34,740 bases of DNA from CBDHHC01 sp050633205 (GTDB taxonomy: Bacteria; Pseudomonadota; Alphaproteobacteria; Rhizobiales; CBDHHC01): NCBI GenBank assembly GCA_050633205.1, contig JBOEGA010000113.1, forward strand, positions 1 to 34,740. Direction: 5' to 3'. This document shows positions 15,071 through 22,323 of the stretch, one piece after another. A model generated the notes under the pieces. It saw nothing but the letters and a program-made list of their open reading frames with translations, had not been told where the DNA came from and ran no database searches. A program made the translations under genes and the position numbers. Position 1 is the first letter of the stretch. The number at the start of each line of letters is the position of its first letter.

Positions 15071-15721
15071 CTACCGTTTTTGCTGAGCAATAAACTGAGC
15101 CAGGCCTTTTATATCCTCTGCCGATAGTTTAGCTGCTATGTTCTGCATAATTTCGTTCTTGTCGTTCCCTCTTGTTTTATCTTTAAAATTCAAAAGTTGC
15201 TTTTCCAGGTAAGAAGCATGTTGCGCCGTTAAAAAGGGCGCTGAATTATATTCCTTGTTTGATTTAACATGACAACCGGAACAGGCAGGAATTTCACGCC
15301 CCTTATCTCCTTTAAGAAACAACTGGTTAGCTTTTCTAAATGTCTCATCTGATATATCTGTAATAACAGGGGCAGGCACTTCCAGACCGGAAAAATATTT
15401 TGCAATCAGTGGAATATTTTCTTCATCCACTTCAGTAACAATGGCTTCCATCTGTCCGCCGTCATTACTGCGGTACCCTCGCTTGAAGTCCAGCAATTGT
15501 TTTTCAATATAAATTGCCTTCTGTCCCGCCAGCTTGGGGAACTTCTCCATCCGGCTGATGCCATTCAGGTTATGACAGAGACCACATATTTCCCAGGGTT
15601 TCATCCCTTTCTTGTCTATCATACCTGCCTGTACTCCAGGCGATATAACAAAGAACATAAGAGCCGAAAAAGTAACAAACCCTGAATTAAACCACAGCAC
15701 AAAAGCTGAATAATCTTTCAA
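15071..15721 (-). CDS. Diheme cytochrome c, c4-like
   Basis: A 216-residue exported cytochrome c with two covalent heme sites: CGLCH at residues 46-50 and CSGCH at 147-151. An N-terminal hydrophobic segment (SGFVTFSALMFFVISPGVQA) acts as signal peptide or anchor. Each half has the same plan: CxxCH, then 'FPKLAGQKAIYIEKQLLDFKRGYR' or 'APFLTAQHASYLEKQLLNFKDKTR', then a Met-containing segment. This is the internal duplication of cytochrome c4-type electron carriers. It is periplasmic and would pass electrons between a quinol or dehydrogenase complex and a terminal acceptor. It follows the sco gene by two bases, so the two are translated from the same message. Which enzyme it serves is not shown here. 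Confidence 0.93.
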   Translation of the reverse strand: MKDYSAFVLWFNSGFVTFSALMFFVISPGVQAGMIDKKGMKPWEICGLCHNLNGISRMEKFPKLAGQKAIYIEKQLLDFKRGYRSNDGGQMEAIVTEVDEENIPLIAKYFSGLEVPAPVITDISDETFRKANQLFLKGDKGREIPACSGCHVKSNKEYNSAPFLTAQHASYLEKQLLNFKDKTRGNDKNEIMQNIAAKLSAEDIKGLAQFIAQQKR

Positions 15722-15723
15722 TT

Positions 15724-16350
15724 CTATCCACGCTCCCTTGCTTGTTTAATTTTAAATTGCCTGATTATATTTGCAAGAAACTCCGAAGTTCGTGTCGTTT
15801 CGAAAGGAGGATTCATTCTCGCATGAAGCTGACCTTTGGGGTCGATGATATACACATATGAACTATGTCGAACCGTATAGGCATGATCATCCTTATTCTT
15901 CTTATACAGACGAACAAAGCCCCCTAGTTTTACAACCAGTTTTTCTATTTCAGACCACTTCCCTGTGGCACCAGTAAAATCTTTCCTGAAATGATTGACA
16001 TATTCTTTCAGGTTCGGCTTATCTCTTTCAGGGTCAACCCCAACAAATAATACAGTTGGGAGCGATTTTGGTGAGACCTTCTGGGAAAGCTCCTCTGTAA
16101 CTGCAACCAGGTTATCCAGGGTAAATGGGCACACATCAGGGCAATGCGTATAACCAAATAATATCATCGTCCATTTGCCTAAAAAACGATCATTGTCATA
16201 TTTTTTACCCTCATGATCCTCCAGAACAAAGTTAACGACGGGCGCCAGTGTCGTATAGGTTTTAGTCTCCAGCGCCTCTGCCCGACTTGCCAGTAAAAGC
16301 AAACCAATGACAACAACAAGGATAAATGGGTTACTTCTGTGTTCATACAT
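15724..16350 (-). CDS. Sco1/SenC family copper chaperone / thiol-disulfide protein
   Basis: A 208-residue Sco/SenC protein, membrane-anchored or secreted through an N-terminal segment (FILVVVIGLLLLASRAEA), with a thioredoxin-like domain in the periplasm. The copper/redox motif CPDVCP is in 'FGYTHCPDVCPFTLDNL', and the distal His is in 'TVRHSSYVYIIDPKG', as required for Cu binding. 'VLFVGVDPERDKP' is also a family marker. Sco proteins metallate or reduce CuA sites of cytochrome oxidase or nitrous-oxide-reductase-like enzymes. The start is ATG 16350 with AGGTG six bases upstream; a GTG at 16359 lacks a site. It begins five bases after the ABC ATPase stop, which ties copper handling to the importer operon. 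Confidence 0.94.
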   Translation of the reverse strand: MYEHRSNPFILVVVIGLLLLASRAEALETKTYTTLAPVVNFVLEDHEGKKYDNDRFLGKWTMILFGYTHCPDVCPFTLDNLVAVTEELSQKVSPKSLPTVLFVGVDPERDKPNLKEYVNHFRKDFTGATGKWSEIEKLVVKLGGFVRLYKKNKDDHAYTVRHSSYVYIIDPKGQLHARMNPPFETTRTSEFLANIIRQFKIKQARERG

Positions 16351-16355
16351 ACCGA

Positions 16356-17216
16356 TCACCTGTTTTGCTGTTCAAATGCTTTCAGACTCTCTGCACGAAT
16401 ATGCTCCAGACACTGTTTTTTATAAGCGATAAACTTATCATCAGTAGCCATGCTCTGCATACGTGGTCTAGTCAGATCAATATTGATATCTGCAATTATC
16501 TTGCCAGGTGCAGCGCTCATAATTAAAACCCGGTCAGCAAGAAACACAGCTTCATCGACATCATGGGTAATAAACAGAACCGTAATGCCAAAATCTTCCC
16601 AGATCCGTAAAAGGTTCTCCTGCATCATCAGTCTTGTCTGCGCATCCAGTGCTCCGAATGGTTCATCCATTAGCAAAACACTTGGATAGTTAGCCAGAGC
16701 CCGCGCAATACCAACCCTCTGCTGCATTCCTCCTGAAAGCTCAGCCGGATATCTGTCAGCAAACTTGGACAGCCCCACCATTTCAATAAAGGTATTCGCT
16801 ACAGAAGACGGCAGAGCTCCTCCACGTCCTGAAATCTGCGGGCCAAATGCAACATTTTCTCTAATGGTTTTCCATGGAAACAAAGAATATTGCTGAAACA
16901 CCATTCCTCTGTCAGGGCCCGGCTTGACAACTTTTTTATCATCAACTTCAACAGTCCCCTGAGTTGCCTTTACATACCCCGCAACACAATTGAGCAAAGT
17001 AGACTTTCCGCACCCCGAGGGACCAAGAATACAGACAAACTCCCCCGGGGTAATATCTATTGAAGCCTTGTCAACTGCAGTATGGGCTTCATCATTTTTA
17101 CCAAAAATCACGGTAAGATCTTTTACGCTCACATGTCCTTTATCTATATTGGCAGGGTTCATTGGCATGATTTCAGATTCCGTTCTGGATTTCAGATTAA
17201 TGACTTCATTCAGCAT
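16356..17216 (-). CDS. ABC importer ATPase (nitrate/sulfonate/taurine type)
   Basis: A 286-residue ABC ATPase of the NitT/TauT (SsuB/TauB/NrtD) type. Motifs: Walker A GPSGCGKST near residue 71, Q-loop 'VFQQYSLFPWKTIRENV', signature LSGGMQQR, Walker B VLLMDEPFGALD and H-loop ITHD. The 'LFPWKTIRENV' and 'GALDAQTRLMMQENLLRIWED' segments are characteristic of this importer group. The gene starts at ATG 17216 (AGAAGGA eight bases upstream), overlapping the end of the membrane-protein gene by 11 bases, which suggests translational coupling. It drives uptake with the permease (17883-18824) and the solute-binding protein (18874-20247). The motifs do not tell the substrate. Confidence 0.95.
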   Translation of the reverse strand: MLNEVINLKSRTESEIMPMNPANIDKGHVSVKDLTVIFGKNDEAHTAVDKASIDITPGEFVCILGPSGCGKSTLLNCVAGYVKATQGTVEVDDKKVVKPGPDRGMVFQQYSLFPWKTIRENVAFGPQISGRGGALPSSVANTFIEMVGLSKFADRYPAELSGGMQQRVGIARALANYPSVLLMDEPFGALDAQTRLMMQENLLRIWEDFGITVLFITHDVDEAVFLADRVLIMSAAPGKIIADINIDLTRPRMQSMATDDKFIAYKKQCLEHIRAESLKAFEQQNR

Positions 17217-17883
17217 AAAGTGTATCCTTCTGCTTTATGTTATTTGTTAAGGGGATAAGTTTGTGCGCAAGAAACAATGTTGTAAGTCCAAGAAGAAACA
17301 TTCCGCTGAACGCAAGCCAGACCCCGAGAGGTTCCAGCCAGAGTGAGGTGGAAACTCCAAGCCCAAGCATTGCCAGACCGACCACCCAGGATGGCGTCGC
17401 ACAACAAACCACCCAGGTCATTGTCGCATTAGTCACTGCCACCAGGAATCCCCCGGCGCCTGTAACAAAGACGGAACTTCGAAAAGCCCCCCTGGAACAG
17501 GAATTATACTGATACTGAAGAAGTGAGATATTAATCGCGATAAGCAAACCAACCAGAAAGACAATAAGCATCTTGAAGGGCAACAGGTTCAGGCTCCATA
17601 CGGAAATACCATTGCCATAATCAAAATTCATATACCCGATTTCAAGAAGCCATTCCTCCTGGATAATCGACAACACATCAGTGATAGAAGGGGTGGATTG
17701 TATAATAACCCACACATTACCAAACCAGTTGTAGGGCGTTAAATAATTTGGAACGTGCCCAAACCTGACAACAAGACTCCCCAGTAGTATAAAATAGTAT
17801 GTTACCGTGAATAACAAAGCGAAACCTGCACAAAACCAAAATCTGTTGCGCACGATAGACGCTATGATTTTGAGTGAAGACAT
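17206..17883 (-). CDS. Unrecognised five-segment membrane protein inside the ABC operon
   Basis: A 225-residue inner-membrane protein that I do not recognise. Hydrophobic stretches lie near residues 15-40, 98-123, 137-160, 163-185 and 186-207. Between the third and fourth is a Cys pair, 'WVVCCATPSW' (160-161), and another Cys lies at 129. A long, presumably periplasmic loop (41-97) is rich in Trp and Tyr. It has no EAA loop, so it is not a second copy of the ABC permease. The start is ATG 17883 with GCGGAGG eight bases upstream and overlaps the permease stop by one base (TAATG). Its own stop overlaps the ATPase start. Being placed between permease and ATPase implies a role in the importer or in the copper steps downstream. 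Confidence 0.8.
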   Translation of the reverse strand: MSSLKIIASIVRNRFWFCAGFALLFTVTYYFILLGSLVVRFGHVPNYLTPYNWFGNVWVIIQSTPSITDVLSIIQEEWLLEIGYMNFDYGNGISVWSLNLLPFKMLIVFLVGLLIAINISLLQYQYNSCSRGAFRSSVFVTGAGGFLVAVTNATMTWVVCCATPSWVVGLAMLGLGVSTSLWLEPLGVWLAFSGMFLLGLTTLFLAHKLIPLTNNIKQKDTLYAE

Positions 17884-18824
17884 TATCTTTGCCTCCGCTT
17901 CCATTTCAGGAATGGGTTTGTCGCGACTCGCACAGCTTGTGTCGAGAATGTACCCAGCGCACCAATGACCAGCATACCGACAATAATATTGGGATATTCA
18001 ATCAACTGGTAGGCATGCCACGTAAAATATCCAATACCGTACTGACCACTTATTATTTCCCCTGCAAGCAGTGAAAACCACGAAACTCCCATACCGATTG
18101 CCAGGCCTGCTGCAATACTTGGAAGTGCAGCTGGCAGCACGACATGCCGAAATATCTGAAGATTATTAGCCCCAAGAGATTTGGCAGCCCTGACCAGAAC
18201 TTCCGGTGTTTGCTCTACCCCATGAATAGTATTCAGGATAATAGGGAAAAGCGCACCAAGGAACGTAATATATATGATTGATGACTCTTCTGTTGGCCAC
18301 ATCAGAATAGCCAGTGGAATCCACGCAACAGCTGGAATCGGCCGTAAAATCTCTATATATGGAATAAGCAGGTTATGTGCAAATTTCGAGCGCCCCATTA
18401 ACACACCAAGAAGAACTCCGATAACAGTTGCACACAAATAACTGATAATAATTCGGTTCATACTGGCACCGATATGTTTATAGAATTCAAGCGTACCCGC
18501 CTGTTTTACAAAAGCATCCCAGACAATTCCCGGCGTCGGAATATTCTCAAAATTTATATACCAGTTGAACCCGTATGTAGCTGCCAGATGCCAGACAAGC
18601 ACTCCAAGAAACACTGCAGAAAATCGTATCCCCCAGTTCAGGATATGTTCTGAATGCTTGTAAATAGAGTGTAGAGGATTCTTCTTTGATAAATTACCCA
18701 TTACATGAGGCCTGAAGCTATCCTCTTTTTTCTGCTCATCAATATCGACAATTTCAGATGGCTCAACAACTGCCTGCATTGGTTTCCCGTTCATAAATAA
18801 CCTCAACTCTGTCAAATTCTTCAT
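17883..18824 (-). CDS. ABC importer permease (nitrate/sulfonate/taurine type)
   Basis: A 313-residue permease of the SsuC/TauC/NrtB group with about six membrane segments after an unusually long hydrophilic N terminus (~60 residues). The coupling EAA-like loop is 'EVLVRAAKSLGANNLQIFRHVVLPAALP' at roughly residues 208-235. 'YIEILRPIPAVAWIPLAILMW' and 'GEIISGQYGIGYFTWHAYQLIEYPNIIVGML' are further group signatures. It forms the membrane channel with the ATPase at 16356-17216, presumably as a homodimer since only one permease gene is present. Its Shine-Dalgarno (AGAGGA) is partly inside the intercistronic hairpin at 18830-18855, so expression is likely below that of the binding protein. Confidence 0.93.
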   Translation of the reverse strand: MKNLTELRLFMNGKPMQAVVEPSEIVDIDEQKKEDSFRPHVMGNLSKKNPLHSIYKHSEHILNWGIRFSAVFLGVLVWHLAATYGFNWYINFENIPTPGIVWDAFVKQAGTLEFYKHIGASMNRIIISYLCATVIGVLLGVLMGRSKFAHNLLIPYIEILRPIPAVAWIPLAILMWPTEESSIIYITFLGALFPIILNTIHGVEQTPEVLVRAAKSLGANNLQIFRHVVLPAALPSIAAGLAIGMGVSWFSLLAGEIISGQYGIGYFTWHAYQLIEYPNIIVGMLVIGALGTFSTQAVRVATNPFLKWKRRQR

Positions 18825-18829
18825 TTTTC

Positions 18830-18855
18830 CTCTGGAGCAAAATGCTGCTCCAGAG
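18830..18855 (-). repeat. Intercistronic hairpin between binding-protein and permease genes
   Basis: A perfect 10-bp inverted repeat, CTCTGGAGCA / TGCTCCAGAG with a 6-base loop, fills most of the 49-base gap. There is no U-tract after it on the minus strand (GAAAAATG), so it is not a simple terminator. Its position fits the known pattern in ABC operons, where a hairpin protects the binding-protein mRNA and lowers downstream expression. The stem includes the AGAG of the permease ribosome binding site. Confidence 0.65.
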
Positions 18856-18873
18856 TATCTTTGTGAAATTCAC

Positions 18874-20247
18874 TTACGAAGAAGCACCTTTGATTGCACC
18901 CTCAAAGTCGGTAACTTTGCCACCGGTTTTTGCAGCATAGGCAGTCGCTTCCTTTTTTCGAAGGAAGGTTGCAAATTCACCTTTTTGCGTTATGACATAG
19001 ATCGCAGTCTTGCCAAACAGTTTCAGGCCAGTCTCTTTATCATAGACATATGTAGAGTTAAGTTTTGCTCCGGTTGATCTGAATTTGGCAACAGCTCCAA
19101 GAAAGGACTTCATATCAGGATAGGTCGAGATGCCATCACGCGAATGCCAGATTTCATTAGGAAGGTCAGCATTTGCTACAACTGGATCAACAACATCGGC
19201 TTTCTCTTTGGCGTAGTCTTTACCAAGATCTTTATAGGCAGCCTTAACATAATCCTCAGTAATCCAGGCATTGAAGTCCAGTGGTGGAATAGCTTTTTCC
19301 TTGGTCAACACACCATGATTAAATTTGAGGGCATCAACCCATTTTCCTTTAATTGAGGGGTCAAGCGAAAGGTGTCCGCCTTTGGAGAAATATAGATAAA
19401 GTACCTCTTTCTCTACACCAGTCCATTTTTCCATCATATCAGTAGCACGCACCGGATCTTCACGTATCCAGTCTCCAGCTTCATAAACAGCTTTCAGAAA
19501 TGCTACGACAACTTCAGGGTATTTCTTTGCGAAGTCTTCCCGTACAACAACACCGTGAAGATAGGGAACTCCTGTTTCACTGCCGTCATAGATTTTCCGG
19601 CCGGTTCCCCGAAACTCCATAATCTCGGACCATGGACAGAAATCCGAGTGCGCATCAATCTTGCCAGCAGCAATATTCGCAGCACCAACCGCAGGGCTCT
19701 GGTTTTTCATTGTCCACTCCTTGCGGCTCATCTTGGAGTCCTGCATTGCTTTCAGAAGCATTCCCCATGCAGCACTACCGACAGGAGTTGAAATGGATTT
19801 TCCTTTTAGATCTTCGATGGATTCAGCTTTGGAGTTGACGGGAACAACAATCGCATTACCCGACCCCTTCAGGTTATACCCTGTTCCCGCAACATAAAGC
19901 GTTCTCAGAGATTTGGTGGCCTGAAACTTGGCACCGTTAACAATCAGTGGGTAATCACCCATCACACCAAAATTCAACTTGTTGGCAAGCATCTGATTAG
20001 TGATAGGACCGCCAGAGCTGTAATCACTCCATTTGATCTGATATTTTACATCTTTATATTTCCCTGTTTTCGGAAGGTGCTTCTCCAGCAGCTTCAGTTC
20101 CTTAACAACAATACCGGCAGTGTATGTGTCTGTGCACATACTCTGGTGTCCAATACCGATTTTTATGGTTTCAGCGAAGGAAGGTGAGAAAGAAAAGGCT
20201 AAAGCCATTGAGGCCATACCCAGCGTGGTCGATTTCAAAAATTGCAT
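18874..20247 (-). CDS. ABC solute-binding protein (NitT/TauT type) with NosL-like C-terminal domain
   Basis: A 457-residue periplasmic binding protein, about 120 residues longer than usual for the group. The signal peptide is MQFLKSTTLGMASMALAFSF followed by SPSFA, with cleavage before ETIKIG. The body (about 30-345) is a type II binding fold: 'KLNFGVMGDYPLIVNG', 'SIEDLKGKSISTPVGSAAWGMLL', 'NIAAGKIDAHSDFCPWSEIM', 'FLKAVYEAGDWIREDP'. The last ~80 residues, with 'STYVYDKETGLKLFGKTAIYVIT' and 'FLRKKEATAYAAKTGGKVTDFE', look like a NosL-type domain (pattern: tyr-val-x-D, then F...A..fA...GGkV..f). The PMGH-type Met/His copper ligands of NosL are not seen. ATG 20247 is chosen for its signal peptide and AGGAG ten bases upstream; a GTG at 20292 lies at the predicted transcription start and is unlikely. 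It is the first gene of the operon, driven by the sigma-54 promoter at 20301-20318. Confidence 0.9.
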   Translation of the reverse strand: MQFLKSTTLGMASMALAFSFSPSFAETIKIGIGHQSMCTDTYTAGIVVKELKLLEKHLPKTGKYKDVKYQIKWSDYSSGGPITNQMLANKLNFGVMGDYPLIVNGAKFQATKSLRTLYVAGTGYNLKGSGNAIVVPVNSKAESIEDLKGKSISTPVGSAAWGMLLKAMQDSKMSRKEWTMKNQSPAVGAANIAAGKIDAHSDFCPWSEIMEFRGTGRKIYDGSETGVPYLHGVVVREDFAKKYPEVVVAFLKAVYEAGDWIREDPVRATDMMEKWTGVEKEVLYLYFSKGGHLSLDPSIKGKWVDALKFNHGVLTKEKAIPPLDFNAWITEDYVKAAYKDLGKDYAKEKADVVDPVVANADLPNEIWHSRDGISTYPDMKSFLGAVAKFRSTGAKLNSTYVYDKETGLKLFGKTAIYVITQKGEFATFLRKKEATAYAAKTGGKVTDFEGAIKGASS

Positions 20248-20300
20248 GTCACACAAACTCCTATATTTTAAGTAACTTGTTTGTTTATGCACACTTATAA

Positions 20301-20318
20301 GCGCAATGGACGTGCCAG
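20301..20318 (-). promoter_or_regulatory. Sigma-54 (RpoN) promoter of the importer operon
   Basis: On the minus strand the sequence reads CTGGCACGTCCATTGCGC. This matches the RpoN consensus YTGGCACG-N4-TTGC at every fixed position, with GG and GC exactly 12 bases apart. The expected transcription start is near 20291, giving a ~44-base leader before ATG 20247. Such promoters need an ATP-driven enhancer-binding activator; none is encoded in this window. Confidence 0.85.
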
Positions 20319-20346
20319 CTCTGAAACTACATAGAGAAAAATCGTT

Positions 20347-20359
20347 TAATTCATTGATA
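20347..20359. promoter_or_regulatory. IHF binding site upstream of the sigma-54 promoter
   Basis: TAATTCATTGATA on the plus strand is a full match to the IHF consensus YAA-N4-TTGATW. It is centred about 62 bases upstream of the predicted start at 20291, inside an AT-rich stretch. That is the usual spot for IHF to bend DNA between a sigma-54 promoter and its enhancer. Confidence 0.65.
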
Positions 20360-20536
20360 TATATAACTATATTTTATTGTGCGCTGCACCTTGAACCAAT
20401 TGAAAGAATATTGATGTGCTTTATTAAAAGGCGAAGAAAAAATGTTTTGCTTATAAAAATATCACAGGTCTGTTCAGGCAGTAATACAAGCTGTTTCACG
20501 AATTACATTTCATGACATGCATAAATTGAAGTATAA

Positions 20537-20562
20537 AATGCCATACTCAAGAGTATGGCATT
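20537..20562. terminator. 26-bp perfect palindrome: gntR terminator or activator-binding site
   Basis: AATGCCATACTC-AA-GAGTATGGCATT is a perfect 12-bp dyad 26 bases past the gntR stop (20589). On the minus strand it exits into TTATAC (...GGCATTTTATAC), an acceptable terminator for gntR. It is also ~258 bases upstream of the sigma-54 start, so it could be the enhancer site for the missing activator. In the rest of 20248-20588 I see only the sigma-54 and IHF sites; a 69-codon plus-strand frame there looks spurious. Confidence 0.6.
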
Positions 20563-20588
20563 GACAAAATCATAAATTTTGGAAAGTT

Positions 20589-21368
20589 CTACCAGCGCGC
20601 AAGACGAATACTGAACTGCATGGTTTCAAGTGGAGAGTAGATATACTCATGATCAATAGGTAAGCCATTGATATCATGAGTTGTTCTTCGAATTCTTATG
20701 ACAGAATCCCCCTGATTTAAATTCAGGTATGAGAAATATTCCTGCCGTGCAGGAACAACATCAATCTGCAGGTCGGAATACCCAAGAGCAACCCCGACAG
20801 TATTCTCCAGTAACAGAAAGATATCCTTGTTAGTCAGATCAAGAGACTGAATTTTCCGCCCCAGGCTAACCGGGAAATAACTGATATCCAGTGAAACAGT
20901 AACATTGCCTGCGACGCGGCATCTCGCAATCCGCGTCACAGGATCGCCAGTAGTCAGTTGCAGAGACTGTGCAACATCACTGTCGGCTGGCACCTCCAGC
21001 AATTCGATAACATCGGAATGGGTCTCCATGCCAAAAGGCAGCATCATCTCTCCAAAGCTTTGTAATCTTTCAAGATTTTGCACCGCCTTGAAGCGTTTAA
21101 CAAAATGCCCCTTCCCCTGCTTGCTTTCAATCAAACCCAGTTCCTGAAGGCACCCGAACGCCTGACGCACAGTAACTCTGCTAACCTCAAAACGATTCAT
21201 AAGCTCATGCTCACTTGGAAGTCTGGCTCCTGGCACAAGCTCACCACCAGTGATGCGCTCCACAAGCCATTCCTTGATTTTGAGATATTTAGGGTACCTT
21301 GGAATGTGTTTGCTCCTGTTTAAACTAGAGTAAATGAAATATATCCAACTTCGCTTGTCAGGCAGCAT
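20589..21368 (-). CDS. GntR family regulator with UTRA domain (HutC subfamily)
   Basis: A HutC-type GntR regulator. An N-terminal winged helix ('YPKYLKIKEWLVERI', 'GARLPSEHELMNRFEVSRVTVRQAFGCLQELGLIESKQGKGHFV') is followed by a UTRA ligand-binding domain ('VTRIARCRVAGNVTVSLDISYFPVSLG', 'QGDSVIRIRRTTHDINGLPIDHEYIYSP'). The start is uncertain. ATG 21368 overlaps the HEAT gene stop (TGA 21358-21360) and would add ~20 residues of unusual sequence before the domain. A strong AGGAG at 21317-21313 sits seven bases before an ATT at 21305, which would give the normal family N terminus. It is the last gene of the flavoprotein operon and probably senses a metabolite of that pathway. In this subfamily regulators often repress their own operon. 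Confidence 0.9.
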   Translation of the reverse strand: MLPDKRSWIYFIYSSLNRSKHIPRYPKYLKIKEWLVERITGGELVPGARLPSEHELMNRFEVSRVTVRQAFGCLQELGLIESKQGKGHFVKRFKAVQNLERLQSFGEMMLPFGMETHSDVIELLEVPADSDVAQSLQLTTGDPVTRIARCRVAGNVTVSLDISYFPVSLGRKIQSLDLTNKDIFLLLENTVGVALGYSDLQIDVVPARQEYFSYLNLNQGDSVIRIRRTTHDINGLPIDHEYIYSPLETMQFSIRLARW

Positions 21369-22314
21369 TCGCCTGAGCAATAGCCCATCTCACAGTCTTT
21401 CTGACATCCGGATCAGGGTCATCATGATATTTCTCCAGATATGGCAGGGCCTGAGGATCTGCAAGCTCACCCAGCGCAGCGGCAGTCTCTTTTCTCAGAT
21501 TAGGTTGCTCAAACTCAAGACCTGGCCCGATTTTATGCAACGCCTTGCCAATTTTGAGCTTACCCAGGCTCCGGGTTGCTTTGAGGCGAACCTGCCAGTA
21601 CTCATCATCCAGCGCCTCAATAAGCTTGTTTGCATTTTCCGCACCACCATTTTTGGCAAGCGTCTCCGCAGCAACTTCCCGGACCATCCAGTTTTCATCA
21701 TCCAGCGCTTTGGTAATTGTATCAGCAACCCCCAGCGCATTTGTGAAAGCTAACGCACCAATCGCTGCTTTACGCACAAGTGGATTTTCATCTGTTGTTG
21801 CTGAGTTAAGGGCAGGAATGGATTCCTCCATCTGAAGGAACCCGATAACACCAACTGCCTCGACCCTGACTGCCGGATCAGCATCCTGCAGAGATTTCAG
21901 AGCAGGTTGCAGAGAGTCTTTGCGTTTCAGCTCTCTGAGACCAATAAGAATTGACTTTCTGACAAACGGATTTTCATGCTCAACCAGCGGGTAAAGCGGA
22001 TCAGCCGCATCAGGGCTCTTCAATTCACTAAGGCTGATCGCTGCTGCTTTCTTAACAGCATCAGACGAATCAACGATTGCCTTGGCCAAAGCTTCAGCCG
22101 TATCCTTGCCATCATAATCCGTCAGGGCCAGAGCAGCCTGCTCACGTACACCTTCATCACTGTCATCAAGGGCCTTGGTCAGGTGAAGTACCGCATCCGG
22201 ATCAGCAGAATCTCCAAGCTCAATGACTGCTACTCTTCGTACTCCTGGGTCAGGATCATTAAGTCCTTCAAGGATCTCTTCCAGTTCATCATATGTTTCA
22301 AAAAGTTCTGACAT
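21358..22314 (-). CDS. HEAT-repeat protein (PBS-lyase type repeats)
   Basis: A 318-residue cytoplasmic protein made almost entirely of about ten HEAT repeats of ~31 residues, each with the pattern D.d..VR..A...L.... (for example 'LNDPDPGVRRVAVIELGDSA', 'LDDSDEGVREQAALALTDYD', 'LQDADPAVRVEAVGVIGFLQ', 'LDDENWMVREVAAETLAKNG', 'LDDEYWQVRLKATRSLGKLK'). Such scaffolds bind partner proteins and, in the phycobilin-lyase-like group, cofactors. It is acidic and has no signal peptide or membrane segment. It starts nine bases after the ferredoxin stop, so it probably supports assembly or docking of the flavoprotein-ferredoxin complex (inference). ATG 22314 has an AGG eight bases upstream. Confidence 0.93.
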   Translation of the reverse strand: MSELFETYDELEEILEGLNDPDPGVRRVAVIELGDSADPDAVLHLTKALDDSDEGVREQAALALTDYDGKDTAEALAKAIVDSSDAVKKAAAISLSELKSPDAADPLYPLVEHENPFVRKSILIGLRELKRKDSLQPALKSLQDADPAVRVEAVGVIGFLQMEESIPALNSATTDENPLVRKAAIGALAFTNALGVADTITKALDDENWMVREVAAETLAKNGGAENANKLIEALDDEYWQVRLKATRSLGKLKIGKALHKIGPGLEFEQPNLRKETAAALGELADPQALPYLEKYHDDPDPDVRKTVRWAIAQANAA

Positions 22315-22323
22315 ATCGCAAGC

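Noticed and set aside
15054..15090. Overlap of the Crp/Fnr gene with the cytochrome c gene
   Set aside because: The overlap depends on a TTG start without a ribosome binding site. ATG 15054 with AGGAG removes it.
13851..16350. Calling this a nitrous oxide reductase or thiocyanate dehydrogenase locus
   Set aside because: Sco, PCu(A)C and NosL-like parts fit such loci, but no nosZ or thiocyanate dehydrogenase gene is in the window.
20379..20389. GTGC-GCT-GCAC dyad as an NtrC enhancer site
   Set aside because: NtrC sites have GCAC and GTGC arms in the opposite order with a longer spacer. The arms here are only 4 bp.
20306..20515. 69-codon plus-strand frame upstream of the binding-protein gene
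   Set aside because: It overlaps the sigma-54 promoter and IHF site, has no ribosome binding site and looks like low-complexity AT-rich sequence.
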